Below are positions 55,668 to 64,000 of a stretch of DNA of 64,000 nucleotides, piece after piece; the stretch's first letter is position 1; each line of letters begins with the position of its first letter. The stretch spans positions 2,697,501 to 2,761,500 of the forward strand of contig NZ_CP090959.1 of the NCBI RefSeq assembly GCF_024138675.1, in the 5' to 3' direction. Both the position numbers and the translations under genes were made by a program. This DNA is from Simiduia sp. 21SJ11W-1. GTDB lineage: Bacteria > Pseudomonadota > Gammaproteobacteria > Pseudomonadales > Cellvibrionaceae. Under the pieces are notes generated by a model, which saw only the letters and a program-made list of their open reading frames with translations, did not search any database and was not told the DNA's origin.

Positions 55668-57415
55668 ATGCAAAAACAGCTTTGCCAAAACCCACGAACA
55701 AAAGCTCAACCAAGCCGAGTGCAACGCACAAGGCACACCACTGCCCTAAAGCACCTGCTGAGCTACACCTGTGCGGGTGCACTTTTTCTTGTGGCAATGG
55801 GCACAAAGGCTTCCGATATTCTGATTGAAAACATAGTGGGCTACACCCACACCCAGGCAAACGCCACCGCCTTGGCGCAACAATTTAGCGCGCTGCTTAT
55901 TCGCGATGGCCGCGTTGTCACTACCAAACCCGAAGAAATAAACGCCCAGGTAAATGCCAACACCCAACGTATAGATGGCAAAGGCCAAATTCTATTGCCA
56001 GGCCTGATTGACGCTCACGGGCATATTGAAGGCTTGGCGCAACTGCTTAACAGTGTTGATTTGCGCAATGCGCCTTCTGCTGCGGCGGCGGCAGAGCAAG
56101 TGCAAGCCTTTGCAAAAAATCGCCCAGAGGGGCAATGGATAGTTGGCCGGGGCTGGAACCAAGAGCGCTGGCCGGGTAAAGCCTTTCCCACCACCCAAAC
56201 GCTGGACGCCTTAGCGCTCAAGCGCCCCATCATCCTTGAACGGGTAGATAGCCACGCACTGTGGGTAAATTCGCAAGCCCTCGCTATTGCCGGCATTGAT
56301 GCAACCACACCCGACCCTGCCGGTGGCCAGATTGTGCGCGACAGCGAAGGCCGGGCAACGGGCATTTTGATCGACAACGCCATGTCACTGGTTACCCGGC
56401 ATCTGCCCAAGGCGCAGCCAGCTGAACAGGCGCGCTCATTGGATCTTGCCTTTGAGCACCTGTTAAGCCAGGGCATTACCGGCGTGCACGATGCCGGTAT
56501 TGATCAACCCATGATTGACCAATTAACCGCGCGCGCAAAAACCAAACGCTGCCGGTGCGGGTGTATGGCATGCTCAATGGTGCAAGCCCTAGCCTGAAAA
56601 GTTGGCTAACAGCCGGGCCCATAGGCGACCTGCACGACATGCTGAGTATTCGCAGTGTAAAGCTCTACGCTGATGGCGCGCTGGGCAGCCGGGGGGCAGC
56701 ACTGCTGGCGGATTACCGCGACGCACCGGGCAATCAGGGCCTGCATGTCACCTCAAAGGCCCAGCTGATGGCACTGTTTAAAACCATCGACGCGCACCAA
56801 TTCCAAATATGCGTGCACGCCATTGGTGACAAGGCCAACCGGCAGGTGCTGGATAATTTTGAGCAGCTGTTTAACGAGGGCGGCCAGCGCAAGCTGCGCC
56901 ACCGCATTGAGCACGCACAGGTCATAGATAAGGCCGACCTCTCACGCATGGCGGCTCTGGGGTTAATCGCCTCTATGCAGCCCACCCACGCCACCAGCGA
57001 CATGCACATGGCCGAAGACCGCCTTGGCCAGCAGCGGCTAGCTGGCGCCTACGCCTGGCGCACACTGCTGGATGCCAACACACCCATGGCCTTCGGGTCA
57101 GATTTTCCGGTGGAATCTGCCAACCCCTTCTTTGGCATTCACGCAGCCGTGACCCGCCAGGATCACAACAACCAACCGGTAGCGGGCTGGCGCGCCGATC
57201 AGGCGGTGAGTGTGGGCGAAGCGCTAAGGTTATTTACCCGCGACGCCGCCTGGGCGGCCCACATGGAGGCCAAGGTAGGCACGCTTGAGCCCGGCAAATG
57301 GGCCGATTTCATTTTACTTTCACAAAACCCTTACACGCTTGCACCTGAAAACCTGTGGCGAGTGAAAGTGGCTGAAACCTGGGTGGCAGGCAAGCCTCGC
57401 TGGCGCACGCCATAA
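55668..57415 (+). pseudogene. YtcJ-like amidohydrolase split by a frameshift
   Basis: Two consecutive frames encode one Amidohydro_3 (PF07969) protein of about 580 residues. The first, to 56597, has a signal peptide (ends TKASD), GLIDAHGHIEG with metal-binding His-x-His, and VGRGWNQERWPGKAFP. It then ends in junk (RCRCGCMACSM). The second resumes from about 56543 as NQTLPVRVYGMLNGASP, then VKLYADGALGSRGA, HAIGDKANRQVLD, RIEHAQ and GSDFPVESANPFFGIHAAVT. The break lies in the A5 run at 56537-56541, and adding one A restores the frame. All metal and active-site motifs are retained on either side, so an assembly error or very recent mutation is as likely as decay. Confidence 0.85.
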
Positions 57416-57427
57416 GCACCCGGAGGC

Positions 57428-57451
57428 TGCGCCCAATTGCATTTGGGCGCA
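57428..57451 (+). terminator. Hairpin after amidohydrolase
   Basis: TGCGCCCAA (57428-57436) and TTGGGCGCA (57443-57451) are perfect 9-bp arms around TTGCAT, 12 bp after the stop. It is not followed by a T-run, so it is a weak or factor-dependent terminator. Confidence 0.6.
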
Positions 57452-57498
57452 CAGCTGAGTATGTTTAGGCCTTAAAAAAATAATGACAGAAGCCAACC

Positions 57499-58536
57499 AT
57501 GATCGACTCTCAAGACCGCACCAACGACAAGCGCATAGCCCAGTGGCTGCTGATTTGCGCCTTCGCCATTTTTTGCATGATTATCTTGGGCGGCGTTACG
57601 CGGCTCACGGAATCTGGCCTGTCGATAGTGGAATGGAAACCGGTAACCGGCATTTTACCGCCACTCAATGACGCAGCCTGGGCGGCCGAGTTCGACCGCT
57701 ATAAAGCCTACCCCGAATACCAGCAGGTAAACCGGGGCATGAGCCTCGATGACTTCAAAACCATTTTTTATTTTGAATACGGCCACAGGCTTTTGGGCCG
57801 CATCATCGGCATTTTATTTTTTGTGCCCTTTCTGTATTTTTTGATGGCCGGGCGCATTAAAACCGGGCTTACCCCCAAGCTTTGGCTGCTCTTTGTGCTG
57901 GGCGGCCTGCAGGGGTTTCTGGGCTGGTACATGGTTAAGAGCGGGCTGGTAGACAACCCACGGGTCAGCCAATACCGGCTGGCAGCACACTTAGGCATGG
58001 CAGTATTGATTTATGGCGTAATGGTGTGGATTGCGCTGGGCTTGTTACAGCCGCGTGCCCAACCCGCAACCTATGCCAAGCGCAGCCTTGGGCTTTGTGT
58101 GTTGTTATTTTTAATGATTCTTACCGGCGCCTTGGTGGCCGGCACCCGCGCGGGGCTGGTGTACCCCACCTGGCCATTAATGGGTGAGAGTTTTATTCCA
58201 CCTGGCCTGTATCACACCTCGCCCTTTTGGCTGGCGGCCTTTGAAGATTTAACCACCATACAATTTAACCACCGGCTGTTTGCCTACCTGCTTTGCGCAT
58301 TGATTGCCGCATTGTGCATTGGCATTTGGCGCGCCCGCCTTGGGCCGCAGGCGCGCATGGCTAGCATCCTGCTTATTGCCGCGCTGGTGGCGCAGGTTTC
58401 ACTCGGCATTGCCACGCTCTTGCACCAAGTGCCTGTGGTGCTTGCAGCCACCCACCAAGGCGTGGCCGTGGTTTTGTTTACCGCAGCGCTGTGGCTGGCC
58501 CACAGCTTGCGCCTGCCCCAGCACGCAGAAAACTAA
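57499..58536 (+). CDS. ctaA: Heme A synthase (COX15/CtaA)
   Basis: A 345-residue membrane protein of eight helices in two halves. It oxidises the methyl group of heme O to make heme A for aa3-type cytochrome oxidase. The heme-ligand histidines are visible in FEYGHRLLGR, YRLAAHLGMAV, IQFNHRLFAY and LAATHQGVAV. The first half has ILGGVTRLTESGLSIVEWKP, the family signature. The Cys pair of some Gram-positive versions is absent, as expected in proteobacteria. Its usual neighbours (cox genes, ctaB) are not beside it here. Confidence 0.94.
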   Translation: MIDSQDRTNDKRIAQWLLICAFAIFCMIILGGVTRLTESGLSIVEWKPVTGILPPLNDAAWAAEFDRYKAYPEYQQVNRGMSLDDFKTIFYFEYGHRLLGRIIGILFFVPFLYFLMAGRIKTGLTPKLWLLFVLGGLQGFLGWYMVKSGLVDNPRVSQYRLAAHLGMAVLIYGVMVWIALGLLQPRAQPATYAKRSLGLCVLLFLMILTGALVAGTRAGLVYPTWPLMGESFIPPGLYHTSPFWLAAFEDLTTIQFNHRLFAYLLCALIAALCIGIWRARLGPQARMASILLIAALVAQVSLGIATLLHQVPVVLAATHQGVAVVLFTAALWLAHSLRLPQHAEN

Positions 58537-58556
58537 ACAACAACGCAGGCCTAAGC

Positions 58557-59216
58557 CTACCAGGGCAGGGCCTCGCCATTGGAGTGCCAAAAGCCGCCGG
58601 AATTTTCCAGGGTCAAGGCCTCAATGCGCTTAACCAAGCGGCTTGCGGCTTCATCGGCACTGATATCGCCATTGTGATTAACCATGGCCGTTTGCACAAA
58701 GCCCGGGTGCAGCAGGGCCACTGCCACGCCCTTGGGTTTTAAATCTATGGCCAAGGATTTACCGGCAATATTCAATGCCGCCTTCGACATACGATACCCG
58801 TAGTAACCCCCTGAACCGTTATCTGCCACGGAACCCATGCGGCTGGTTATCAACGCCACCTTGGCACCTTGGCCCAAGTTAGCCAGCAACGCCTGAGTCA
58901 CCCGCAACGGCCCCAGCGTATTCACCGCAAACTGACGCTCAATATCACCCCAGGGCAGCTCGCCCAGTTGATCGCCCACTAACAGGCCTGCATTGTTTAT
59001 TAATAAATCAATGGCCTCGCCTGCGAGTGCTTTTTGCAACTGTTCAATGCCTTGCGGCTGGGTGACATCTACCTGGTCGATAATACGGGCATCTGTGGCG
59101 CGAAGCTCGTCGCTGGCCTGGCGACATACCGCGCTTACCTTGTGGCCTGCGGCCAGATAACACCGGGTGAGTGCCAAGCCAATGCCACGGTTAGCGCCAG
59201 TAATGACTGTATGCAT
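58557..59216 (-). CDS. SDR-family oxidoreductase (sniffer/CsgA-like)
   Basis: A 219-residue classical SDR. It has ITGANRGIGLAL, INNAG, Ser in VALITSRMGSVADN, and Tyr/Lys in YYGYRMSKAALN. The last resembles the C-signal/sniffer subgroup of carbonyl reductases. GGAG lies 6 bases before the ATG. It is transcribed towards ctaA, with 20 bp between the convergent ends. The substrate is unknown. Confidence 0.85.
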   Translation of the reverse strand: MHTVITGANRGIGLALTRCYLAAGHKVSAVCRQASDELRATDARIIDQVDVTQPQGIEQLQKALAGEAIDLLINNAGLLVGDQLGELPWGDIERQFAVNTLGPLRVTQALLANLGQGAKVALITSRMGSVADNGSGGYYGYRMSKAALNIAGKSLAIDLKPKGVAVALLHPGFVQTAMVNHNGDISADEAASRLVKRIEALTLENSGGFWHSNGEALPW

Positions 59217-59245
59217 GGAGTGCTCCTTTTTAGTTATCTACAAAA

Positions 59246-59587
59246 TCAAGACGGCGTCATGCCGCCAAAGTTGTTGCCGAGCCAACGGCAAATGGCGCGC
59301 CCGTCGTTGATATAGGCGCGCCCGGTGTCAGCCACTGCCACACCCGCTGGCCGCACGCCGTCAGGGAATACCAGTGCGGGGCTGTTTTGTAGCGCCTCGC
59401 CCAACAGCGCCACCAGTGGTGCACGGGGGCGCGCAAAGGCGATCAGCTCAATTTCTACAGCCTGCGCCATGGCCGGCTCGTACTGAAAGTACCCCAGCAC
59501 CAGGGCGCAATCGGGGCAAAATTGATTGGCATCATCACCGTAACCGGGCTTTAACAAAAATAATTTGGGTTTTGCGGGTGCGTTCAC
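59246..59587 (-). CDS. DUF3088 family protein (thioredoxin-like)
   Basis: A 113-residue protein. It opens KPKLFLLKPGYGDDANQFCP with CPDC at about residues 24-27, then RPRAPLVALLGEALQNSPAL and VFPDG, and ends ICRWLGNNFGGMTPS. This is the DUF3088 layout as I remember it. The fold is glutaredoxin/thioredoxin-like with a CxxC, but no enzyme activity is established. It is 29 bp upstream of the SDR gene on the same strand, so probably co-transcribed. Confidence 0.78.
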   Translation of the reverse strand: MNAPAKPKLFLLKPGYGDDANQFCPDCALVLGYFQYEPAMAQAVEIELIAFARPRAPLVALLGEALQNSPALVFPDGVRPAGVAVADTGRAYINDGRAICRWLGNNFGGMTPS

Positions 59588-59646
59588 TAAGGTGTACCTA
59601 TCTTATGAATACCGAAAAATAGCTATAACAAAACTGGGAGCCTAAC

Positions 59647-60234
59647 ATGTTACGCACTGCCCTGCTGTTGATTAGCCTTGCGTGTTTACCGGCCGTGGCT
59701 GCAACAGATGCCAATGAAAAACTCACAGATGCTCACTCCAAAACACAAATCAAAGAGCAATACAAAGGCGCCCCCGCGCTCATACCCGCGCTTGAAAAAT
59801 TCCGCCCGTTTATCGGCAAAACCTACCAAGCCGAATTTGAAGGCCCCAATGGCCAGCCTGTGACTGATGTCAGCCATTGGGAGCGCGCCCTAAACGGTAC
59901 AGCCATTCGGATAATGCATTCCATTAATGAGGGAGAGTACGGTGGCGAAACGCTCATTTTTTACGATAAAAACGCAGCCAGCCTACGCTTTTATTATTTC
60001 ACTACCGCAGGCTTTTACACGCAAGGCGCAGCACACTTTGAGGGCGGTGCGTTTATCAGCACTGAAACCATAAAAGGCGACGCCCAGGGCATTACCCATG
60101 TGGTGTCTAATGCAACACTTAATTCCGATGGCACACTCACCCTGCAGGCCACATTCTTTAAAGGTGACACTGCAACCTCGGGCCACACGGCCCACTACCG
60201 CCCCGTTGAAAACCTCATGCCGGTGTTTCGCTAA
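59647..60234 (+). CDS. Exported hypothetical protein (195 aa)
   Basis: Residues 1-19 are a signal peptide (ends VAA). The remaining 176 residues are beta-rich: FRPFIGKTYQAEFEGPNGQP, SHWERALNGTAIRIMHSINE and GGETLIFYDKNAASLRFYYF, the last resembling lipocalin-like/DUF1579-type proteins. There is no Cys lipobox, so it is periplasmic or secreted. GGGAGCC is 8 bases before the ATG. A repeat-rich non-coding region follows. Confidence 0.72.
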   Translation: MLRTALLLISLACLPAVAATDANEKLTDAHSKTQIKEQYKGAPALIPALEKFRPFIGKTYQAEFEGPNGQPVTDVSHWERALNGTAIRIMHSINEGEYGGETLIFYDKNAASLRFYYFTTAGFYTQGAAHFEGGAFISTETIKGDAQGITHVVSNATLNSDGTLTLQATFFKGDTATSGHTAHYRPVENLMPVFR

Positions 60235-60253
60235 CATTTTGCTGCCCAACCCA

Positions 60254-60273
60254 ATACCAAGGTCGCATGGTAT
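60254..60273 (+). repeat. REP-like interrupted palindrome, copy 2
   Basis: ATACCAAGGTCGCATGGTAT is the exact reverse complement of 43118-43137. It lies 19 bp after the stop of the 195-aa gene. A second hairpin, CAGCCTG (60282-60288) with CAGGCTG (60299-60305), follows directly. Confidence 0.7.
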
Positions 60274-60349
60274 GCGTCAGCCAGCCTGCTAGGGTTAACA
60301 GGCTGCCAGGAAGGCACAGGGGTCAGGCCTGCGCAAGATCACCGCTGTA

Positions 60350-60402
60350 GTTGCCTGAATTTAAGTTGCCTGAATTTAAGTTGCCTGAATTTAAGTTGCC
60401 TG
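60350..60402. repeat. 15-bp tandem repeat, three and a half copies
   Basis: GTTGCCTGAATTTAA is repeated at 60350-60364, 60365-60379 and 60380-60394 without change, then GTTGCCTG starts a fourth copy at 60395. There is no spacer, so it is not a CRISPR. It lies in the 357-bp gap 60235-60591. Confidence 0.9.
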
Positions 60403-60410
60403 TAAAAGGT

Positions 60411-60442
60411 GCCTGAAGCAGCAGTTTGTACCTGCTTCAGGC
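60411..60442 (+). terminator. Strong hairpin, probable terminator
   Basis: GCCTGAAGCAG (60411-60421) and CTGCTTCAGGC (60432-60442) are perfect 11-bp arms around a 10-base loop, followed by TGCATCTTTTC. It may end the transcript of the 195-aa gene, 177 bp after its stop. The GCCTGAA of the stem is shared with the neighbouring 15-bp repeat. Confidence 0.6.
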
Positions 60443-60591
60443 TGCATCTTTTCACCGCATACAGCGCCTGCACTTCCCCACCCAACCCGAGCCCCATGGC
60501 CTGGTAACACCTGCGGTAACGGTCTTCCAGTATTGCGCTTTTCGCCAAGGCTCAAACCAACTAAAAATAACAAGCGTTTGGAGCAATGATC

Positions 60592-62739
60592 ATGAACCTT
60601 TCACAACACCGTCCATTGGGCGCGTGGCTGCTTGCCTGCAGCTGCATTTTCTTCACCCTGCCCGCCCTTGCTGGCAGCTGGCAAAACAATGTTGCCGTTG
60701 GCGGCTTTAATAAAGTGCATTTATACACACCCGATAGCGTCTCACCCATTGGCAACGGCAAGGCGCTATTGATTGTGCTGCACGGCTGTACACAAAGTAT
60801 TGATGCCTACAAAACTGCAAATCTATCGGCCGCCGCAGAGCAGTACGGCATGGTAATCGCCGTGCCCGATGCCATGAACAAATCCGGCTTTAGTTGCTGG
60901 CACTATTGGGATGCCACAAAATCGCGCAACCATAAGGACTATAAAAACCTGATTAACCTGGCAAACACGCTAAGCGGCGACACCAATCGCAATATTGATC
61001 CGGATCAGGTGTATATTGCAGGCCTGAGTTCCGGTGCGGCCTTTGCCAACACCACCGCCTGCCTTGCACCGGATGTATTTGCCGGCATGGGTATTAGCGC
61101 AGGCCCGAGTATTGGCACCAGCTCAAACGGCGCCATTGGCACCTGCGAAAGTGCCAATGTTACCAGCCGGTGCAATAACTACGCGGGCAGCTATAAATCA
61201 CACTTCGCAACCCAGATTGCCTCTATTGCCCACGGCGATAACGACACCACAGTAGACACCTGCTACAACCAGCAAAATGCCAACGGCATGGCCGGTGTTT
61301 ACGGTGTCAGCATGCAAAGCGGCAGCCAAACCCTGACCGAAGGTAGCAAAACCGCCCAACAATTTTTATGGGAAGACGGCCGCGTTTCCATGCTTTGGCT
61401 CAACAATCTCGACCACAGTTGGTCGGGCGGTGCGGGCGCATCTGGCAGCTACATTGGCAGTGCCAGCATCAATTATGCAACCTACCTGGGTGAGTTTTTC
61501 AAAAATAATAATCAGCGCGTTAGCCGCAATAGCGCTCCTACACTTAGCAATGTTTCAGCCAGCGCCAGCGGCAGTAGCCTGTTAATTTCAGGGGTAGCCT
61601 CGGATCTTGAGGGCAGTGTGAGTGCCGTTACTATCCGCATTGATGATTTCAACCTGGGCACCGCTGCAATTGAACGCACAACCACTGTTGATAGTGCGGG
61701 GAATTTCAGCCTTGCAGAACACAACCTCGCTGATGACCTGTATGAAATTTCAATCACCGCAACAGACAACGAAGGCGCGGTAACAACACCCGCCAAAGTG
61801 CTAACCCAACGCGTGGGCCCGGAGCCACCGGCAACGGCACCGGTGGTGCAAACGGCAAGTGCAAGCCTCAATGGCCAGTGTGCCACGGTTTCGGGCAGCG
61901 CCTTTGATGAAAACAATAACCTGAGCCAGGTTAGCGTGACTTTCAGCAATGGCACGCAAACGGCAACCCTTGACGGCAGCCAGTACACGGCCACCCAATG
62001 CAACCTGCCAGGTGGCAGCAACACCGCCACTGTAACCGCGAAAGATTCCACCAATCTCACAGGCCAACTAAGCATCAACTTTACCGTAGATGCAGGCTCA
62101 ACGGGCAACTACAACCATCACATTAACGAGGGCCACATTACCTGGGGCGATGGCTACTCGGCTTGTTACCTTGCCTTTGGCACCAGTGCCTTCACTATGC
62201 GTGAATACCCGGGCGCCAATAACCAGTGCGAGTGGATTGCCGATGGCAACGCCAGCTGCAACGGGCCTCTGCAAACCTGCAGTAACAGCACCGGCCCGCA
62301 AGATTCCGATGGCGATGGCATTGCCGATACACAAGACAACTGCCCTAACGCCCCCAATACCGACCAGGCAGATAACGATAACGACGGGCTGGGTAACGCC
62401 TGCGATAGCACCCCCAACGGCAACACAGCCCCAGATGCCGATGGCGACGGCGTTGCAGATGCACAAGACAATTGCCCCAACACCGCCAATGCCGATCAGG
62501 CAGACAACGATGGCGATGGCCTGGGCAATGCCTGCGATACTACGCCCAACGGTGACTACCAGTGCACCCAAACCACGGCCAGCAACTACGCCCACGTGCA
62601 AGCCGGGCGCGCGACCGCAAGCGGTGGCTATGCCTACGCGAAGGGCTCGGGTAGCCGGATGGGGCTGTACAACACTTTCTACAGCAGCACGCTGGCGCAA
62701 ACCCAGGCGGGTTATTTCATCATTGGGAATTGCCCGTAG
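60592..62739 (+). CDS. Secreted PHB-depolymerase-like esterase with thrombospondin type 3 repeats
   Basis: A 715-residue secreted protein. Residues 1-28 are the signal (ends ALAG). The esterase domain, about 30-310, has oxyanion HGC at 64-66, lipase box GLSSG at 144-148 (Ser146), Asp in HGDNDTTVD (about 219) and His275 in LDHSW. This matches Esterase_phb/LpqC-type enzymes that cleave polyhydroxyalkanoate or feruloyl-type esters. Next are Ig-like/cadherin-like segments, then two calcium-binding type 3 repeats from about 572 and 617 (DGDGIADTQDNCPN...DNDGLGNACD pattern). The Cys-rich N- and C-parts and the final NYAHVQAGRA domain are unassigned. The ATG at 60592 has GGAG 8 bases upstream. Confidence 0.88.
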   Translation: MNLSQHRPLGAWLLACSCIFFTLPALAGSWQNNVAVGGFNKVHLYTPDSVSPIGNGKALLIVLHGCTQSIDAYKTANLSAAAEQYGMVIAVPDAMNKSGFSCWHYWDATKSRNHKDYKNLINLANTLSGDTNRNIDPDQVYIAGLSSGAAFANTTACLAPDVFAGMGISAGPSIGTSSNGAIGTCESANVTSRCNNYAGSYKSHFATQIASIAHGDNDTTVDTCYNQQNANGMAGVYGVSMQSGSQTLTEGSKTAQQFLWEDGRVSMLWLNNLDHSWSGGAGASGSYIGSASINYATYLGEFFKNNNQRVSRNSAPTLSNVSASASGSSLLISGVASDLEGSVSAVTIRIDDFNLGTAAIERTTTVDSAGNFSLAEHNLADDLYEISITATDNEGAVTTPAKVLTQRVGPEPPATAPVVQTASASLNGQCATVSGSAFDENNNLSQVSVTFSNGTQTATLDGSQYTATQCNLPGGSNTATVTAKDSTNLTGQLSINFTVDAGSTGNYNHHINEGHITWGDGYSACYLAFGTSAFTMREYPGANNQCEWIADGNASCNGPLQTCSNSTGPQDSDGDGIADTQDNCPNAPNTDQADNDNDGLGNACDSTPNGNTAPDADGDGVADAQDNCPNTANADQADNDGDGLGNACDTTPNGDYQCTQTTASNYAHVQAGRATASGGYAYAKGSGSRMGLYNTFYSSTLAQTQAGYFIIGNCP

Positions 62740-62751
62740 CAAGGTAGGCCA

Positions 62752-62782
62752 GAGCCGGTACATTCATGGAATGTACCGGCTC
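62752..62782 (+). terminator. Hairpin terminator after esterase
   Basis: GAGCCGGTACATTC (62752-62765) and GAATGTACCGGCTC (62769-62782) are perfect 14-bp arms around ATG, 12 bp after the stop. The T-run is poor (CCATGTAT), so stability rather than U-run may end transcription. Confidence 0.7.
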
Positions 62783-63014
62783 CCATGTATCGTGACGTTT
62801 AATCTATAGCAATTTCGGGCCGCCAGCTGCGGCCCTTTTCATTGCCTGACCGTTTGTTAACTCTCAACCGGTTGTATTCCCCAACCTGCACTTAACCCAA
62901 AGCCGTTGCGCTCCCTGGCCCGCTCATATCACTGGCGAGTTAAGATGCGGCCACAATACCTCGATCAATAGCATGCGGTTCACCCAACATTTGCCAAAGC
63001 AAAGCATCCGCGCA

Positions 63015-64000
63015 CTAAGCCGCCGCCAACGAAAACCGGAAGCAACTGCCACGCCCTGGCGCGGAATCCACTGCAATGCTGCAGCCGTGCAAATCCAGAA
63101 TACGCTTCACAATGGCCAGGCCCAGGCCCGTACCCTGCTCGCTGTGGATGGCCGCCGCCTGACTGCGGTAATAGCGGTCAAACAGGTGCGGCAAATCATC
63201 GGCGCGCACGCCAATGCCTGTATCTTCCACGCTCACTTTTACTCCCTCAGGTGCGCTGGCTGCACATAAAATTACCTTGCCGCCCTCGGGCGTGTAGCGC
63301 AGTGCATTTTCCACCAGATTTTCCAGCACCCGCTCGATCAGTGCGATATCTGCCAATACCGGGTGTACCTCACCTTCTGTATGAAAGGCCAGGGTTATAT
63401 TCTTTTCACGGGCGTTCAACTCAAATTTATGCATCACATCTTGTAACAATTCAGCCAGGGAAAACTGTTCAAGATTGGGTTCTACCCTTCCGGCATCCAA
63501 TTTGGAAAGCTCGAACAATTCACTGATTAACTGGCCCAGCCGTTGGCAGTGTTTATGGGCGGTAGCCAAATAGCGGGCGCGATCTTCACCACTTAAGCGC
63601 GAATCTTTTACCGTTAGTACCTCAAGGTAGCCCTGCATTGAAGCAAGCGGTGTGCGCAAGTCGTGCGACACATTGGATATCAATTCTCGCCTGAGCCGAT
63701 CAGTTTCTTCCAGGCTTTGCATTTGGGCAATAATGCGTGCAGCCATGGCATCGAAAGTTTGCGACATGGCAATAATTTCATTGGGGCTGTGGGCAGGCTG
63801 GGCCTCGGGCAAGAGCTGCTGCTGGCGGGCAAAGCGTTGCATCGCCTGGGAAAGCTCGCGCAGCGGGCGCGTTAAAAAACTGAACAACAGCATACCCACG
63901 GCCAGCCCGAACACCAGCAACGCTGCAATGGCACCGGCGGCCAATTGCAAACTGTAGCTGGCCTTGAGCGAATCGCTGAGCGTACTCACCTGCTCGCCGC
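63015..64000 (-). CDS. Sensor histidine kinase, N-terminus beyond right edge
   Basis: The frame is open to the window edge, so the N-terminal sensor part is missing. Visible are part of a periplasmic domain, a transmembrane helix (about the segment AGAIAALLVFGLAVGMLLFS), a HAMP linker and the H-box ELISNVSHDLRTPLASMQGY. The ATPase motifs are ENALRYTP (N box), VEDTGIGVRADDLPHLFDRY (G1/F) and GTGLGLAIVK (G2). It phosphorylates a partner response regulator, probably encoded just beyond the right edge on the same strand. The C-terminus ends SAPGRGSCFRFSLAAA, a normal kinase end. Confidence 0.92.
   Translation of the reverse strand, partial: GEQVSTLSDSLKASYSLQLAAGAIAALLVFGLAVGMLLFSFLTRPLRELSQAMQRFARQQQLLPEAQPAHSPNEIIAMSQTFDAMAARIIAQMQSLEETDRLRRELISNVSHDLRTPLASMQGYLEVLTVKDSRLSGEDRARYLATAHKHCQRLGQLISELFELSKLDAGRVEPNLEQFSLAELLQDVMHKFELNAREKNITLAFHTEGEVHPVLADIALIERVLENLVENALRYTPEGGKVILCAASAPEGVKVSVEDTGIGVRADDLPHLFDRYYRSQAAAIHSEQGTGLGLAIVKRILDLHGCSIAVDSAPGRGSCFRFSLAAA

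Noticed and set aside
56555-57415. GTG at 56555 as the start of a separate amidohydrolase gene
   Set aside because: The sequence before it continues the upstream protein in another frame, and the metal-binding N-terminal motifs lie only in the first part. It is one frameshifted gene.
60350-60402. CRISPR-like array
   Set aside because: The 15-bp units are directly adjacent with no spacers, and no cas gene is present.

Overview
The window looks like a chromosomal segment of a marine, polysaccharide-degrading gammaproteobacterium, most likely of the Cellvibrionaceae group (Saccharophagus, Teredinibacter, Simiduia and relatives). The reasons are a fairly GC-rich, densely coding background, secreted enzymes carrying long poly-serine linkers (the GH18 chitinase at 46134-47960), a secreted subtilase and a thrombospondin-repeat esterase, NagR-like palindromes in front of the chitinase, and a complete marine-type nitrate assimilation block. 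No rRNA, tRNA, CRISPR array or intact insertion sequence was recognised. All assignments come from reading the sequence. No database search was run.

Layout. 1-1160: a minus-strand protein cut by the left edge, then an 89-bp-spaced direct repeat. 1162-5216: housekeeping-type genes (PQQ-dependent sugar dehydrogenase, SGNH hydrolase, DUF3581). 5329-8053: an overlapping minus-strand cluster headed by a ribbon-helix-helix protein and a sirtuin, with a divergent unknown gene. 8394-12602: an AT-richer accessory block with a PLD-nuclease/SF2 helicase/DUF3427 protein, a NUDIX hydrolase and a decayed gene. This is the best candidate for a defence or repair cassette. 12718-18230: oxidoreductase, secreted subtilase, membrane protein and exported M24 peptidase. 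18357-20704: a two-gene unit whose first gene changes base composition part way, as polymorphic toxin/immunity pairs do, and whose start is one base out of frame. 20804-26645: an AraC-type regulator divergent from a five-gene overlapping operon (flavin monooxygenase, BASS transporter, epimerase, SDR, TSUP exporter).

26823-42942 is the nitrogen block. A NIT-like protein and a fused PP2C phosphatase/Ser-Thr kinase lie beside narK, nirD, nirB and cobA on the minus strand. On the plus strand are nasA, a fused DmsB-DmsC-like iron-sulfur/membrane protein, moaA and several small genes. Between cobA and nasA lie two divergent sigma-54 promoters and NtrC-like sites, so both arms are probably nitrogen-controlled. 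Together the genes would import nitrate, reduce it to ammonium and make the siroheme and molybdenum cofactor needed. The electron route to NasA looks membrane-linked rather than NADH- or ferredoxin-linked.

43352-64000: MAPEG protein, methyltransferases, chitinase with operators, amidase, two fatty-acid-type enzymes, GNAT acetyltransferase, S9 peptidase, a frameshifted YtcJ-like amidohydrolase, heme A synthase, SDR, DUF3088, a repeat-rich intergenic region, a PHB-depolymerase-like esterase and a sensor kinase cut by the right edge. A 20-bp interrupted palindrome occurs identically at 43118 and 60254.
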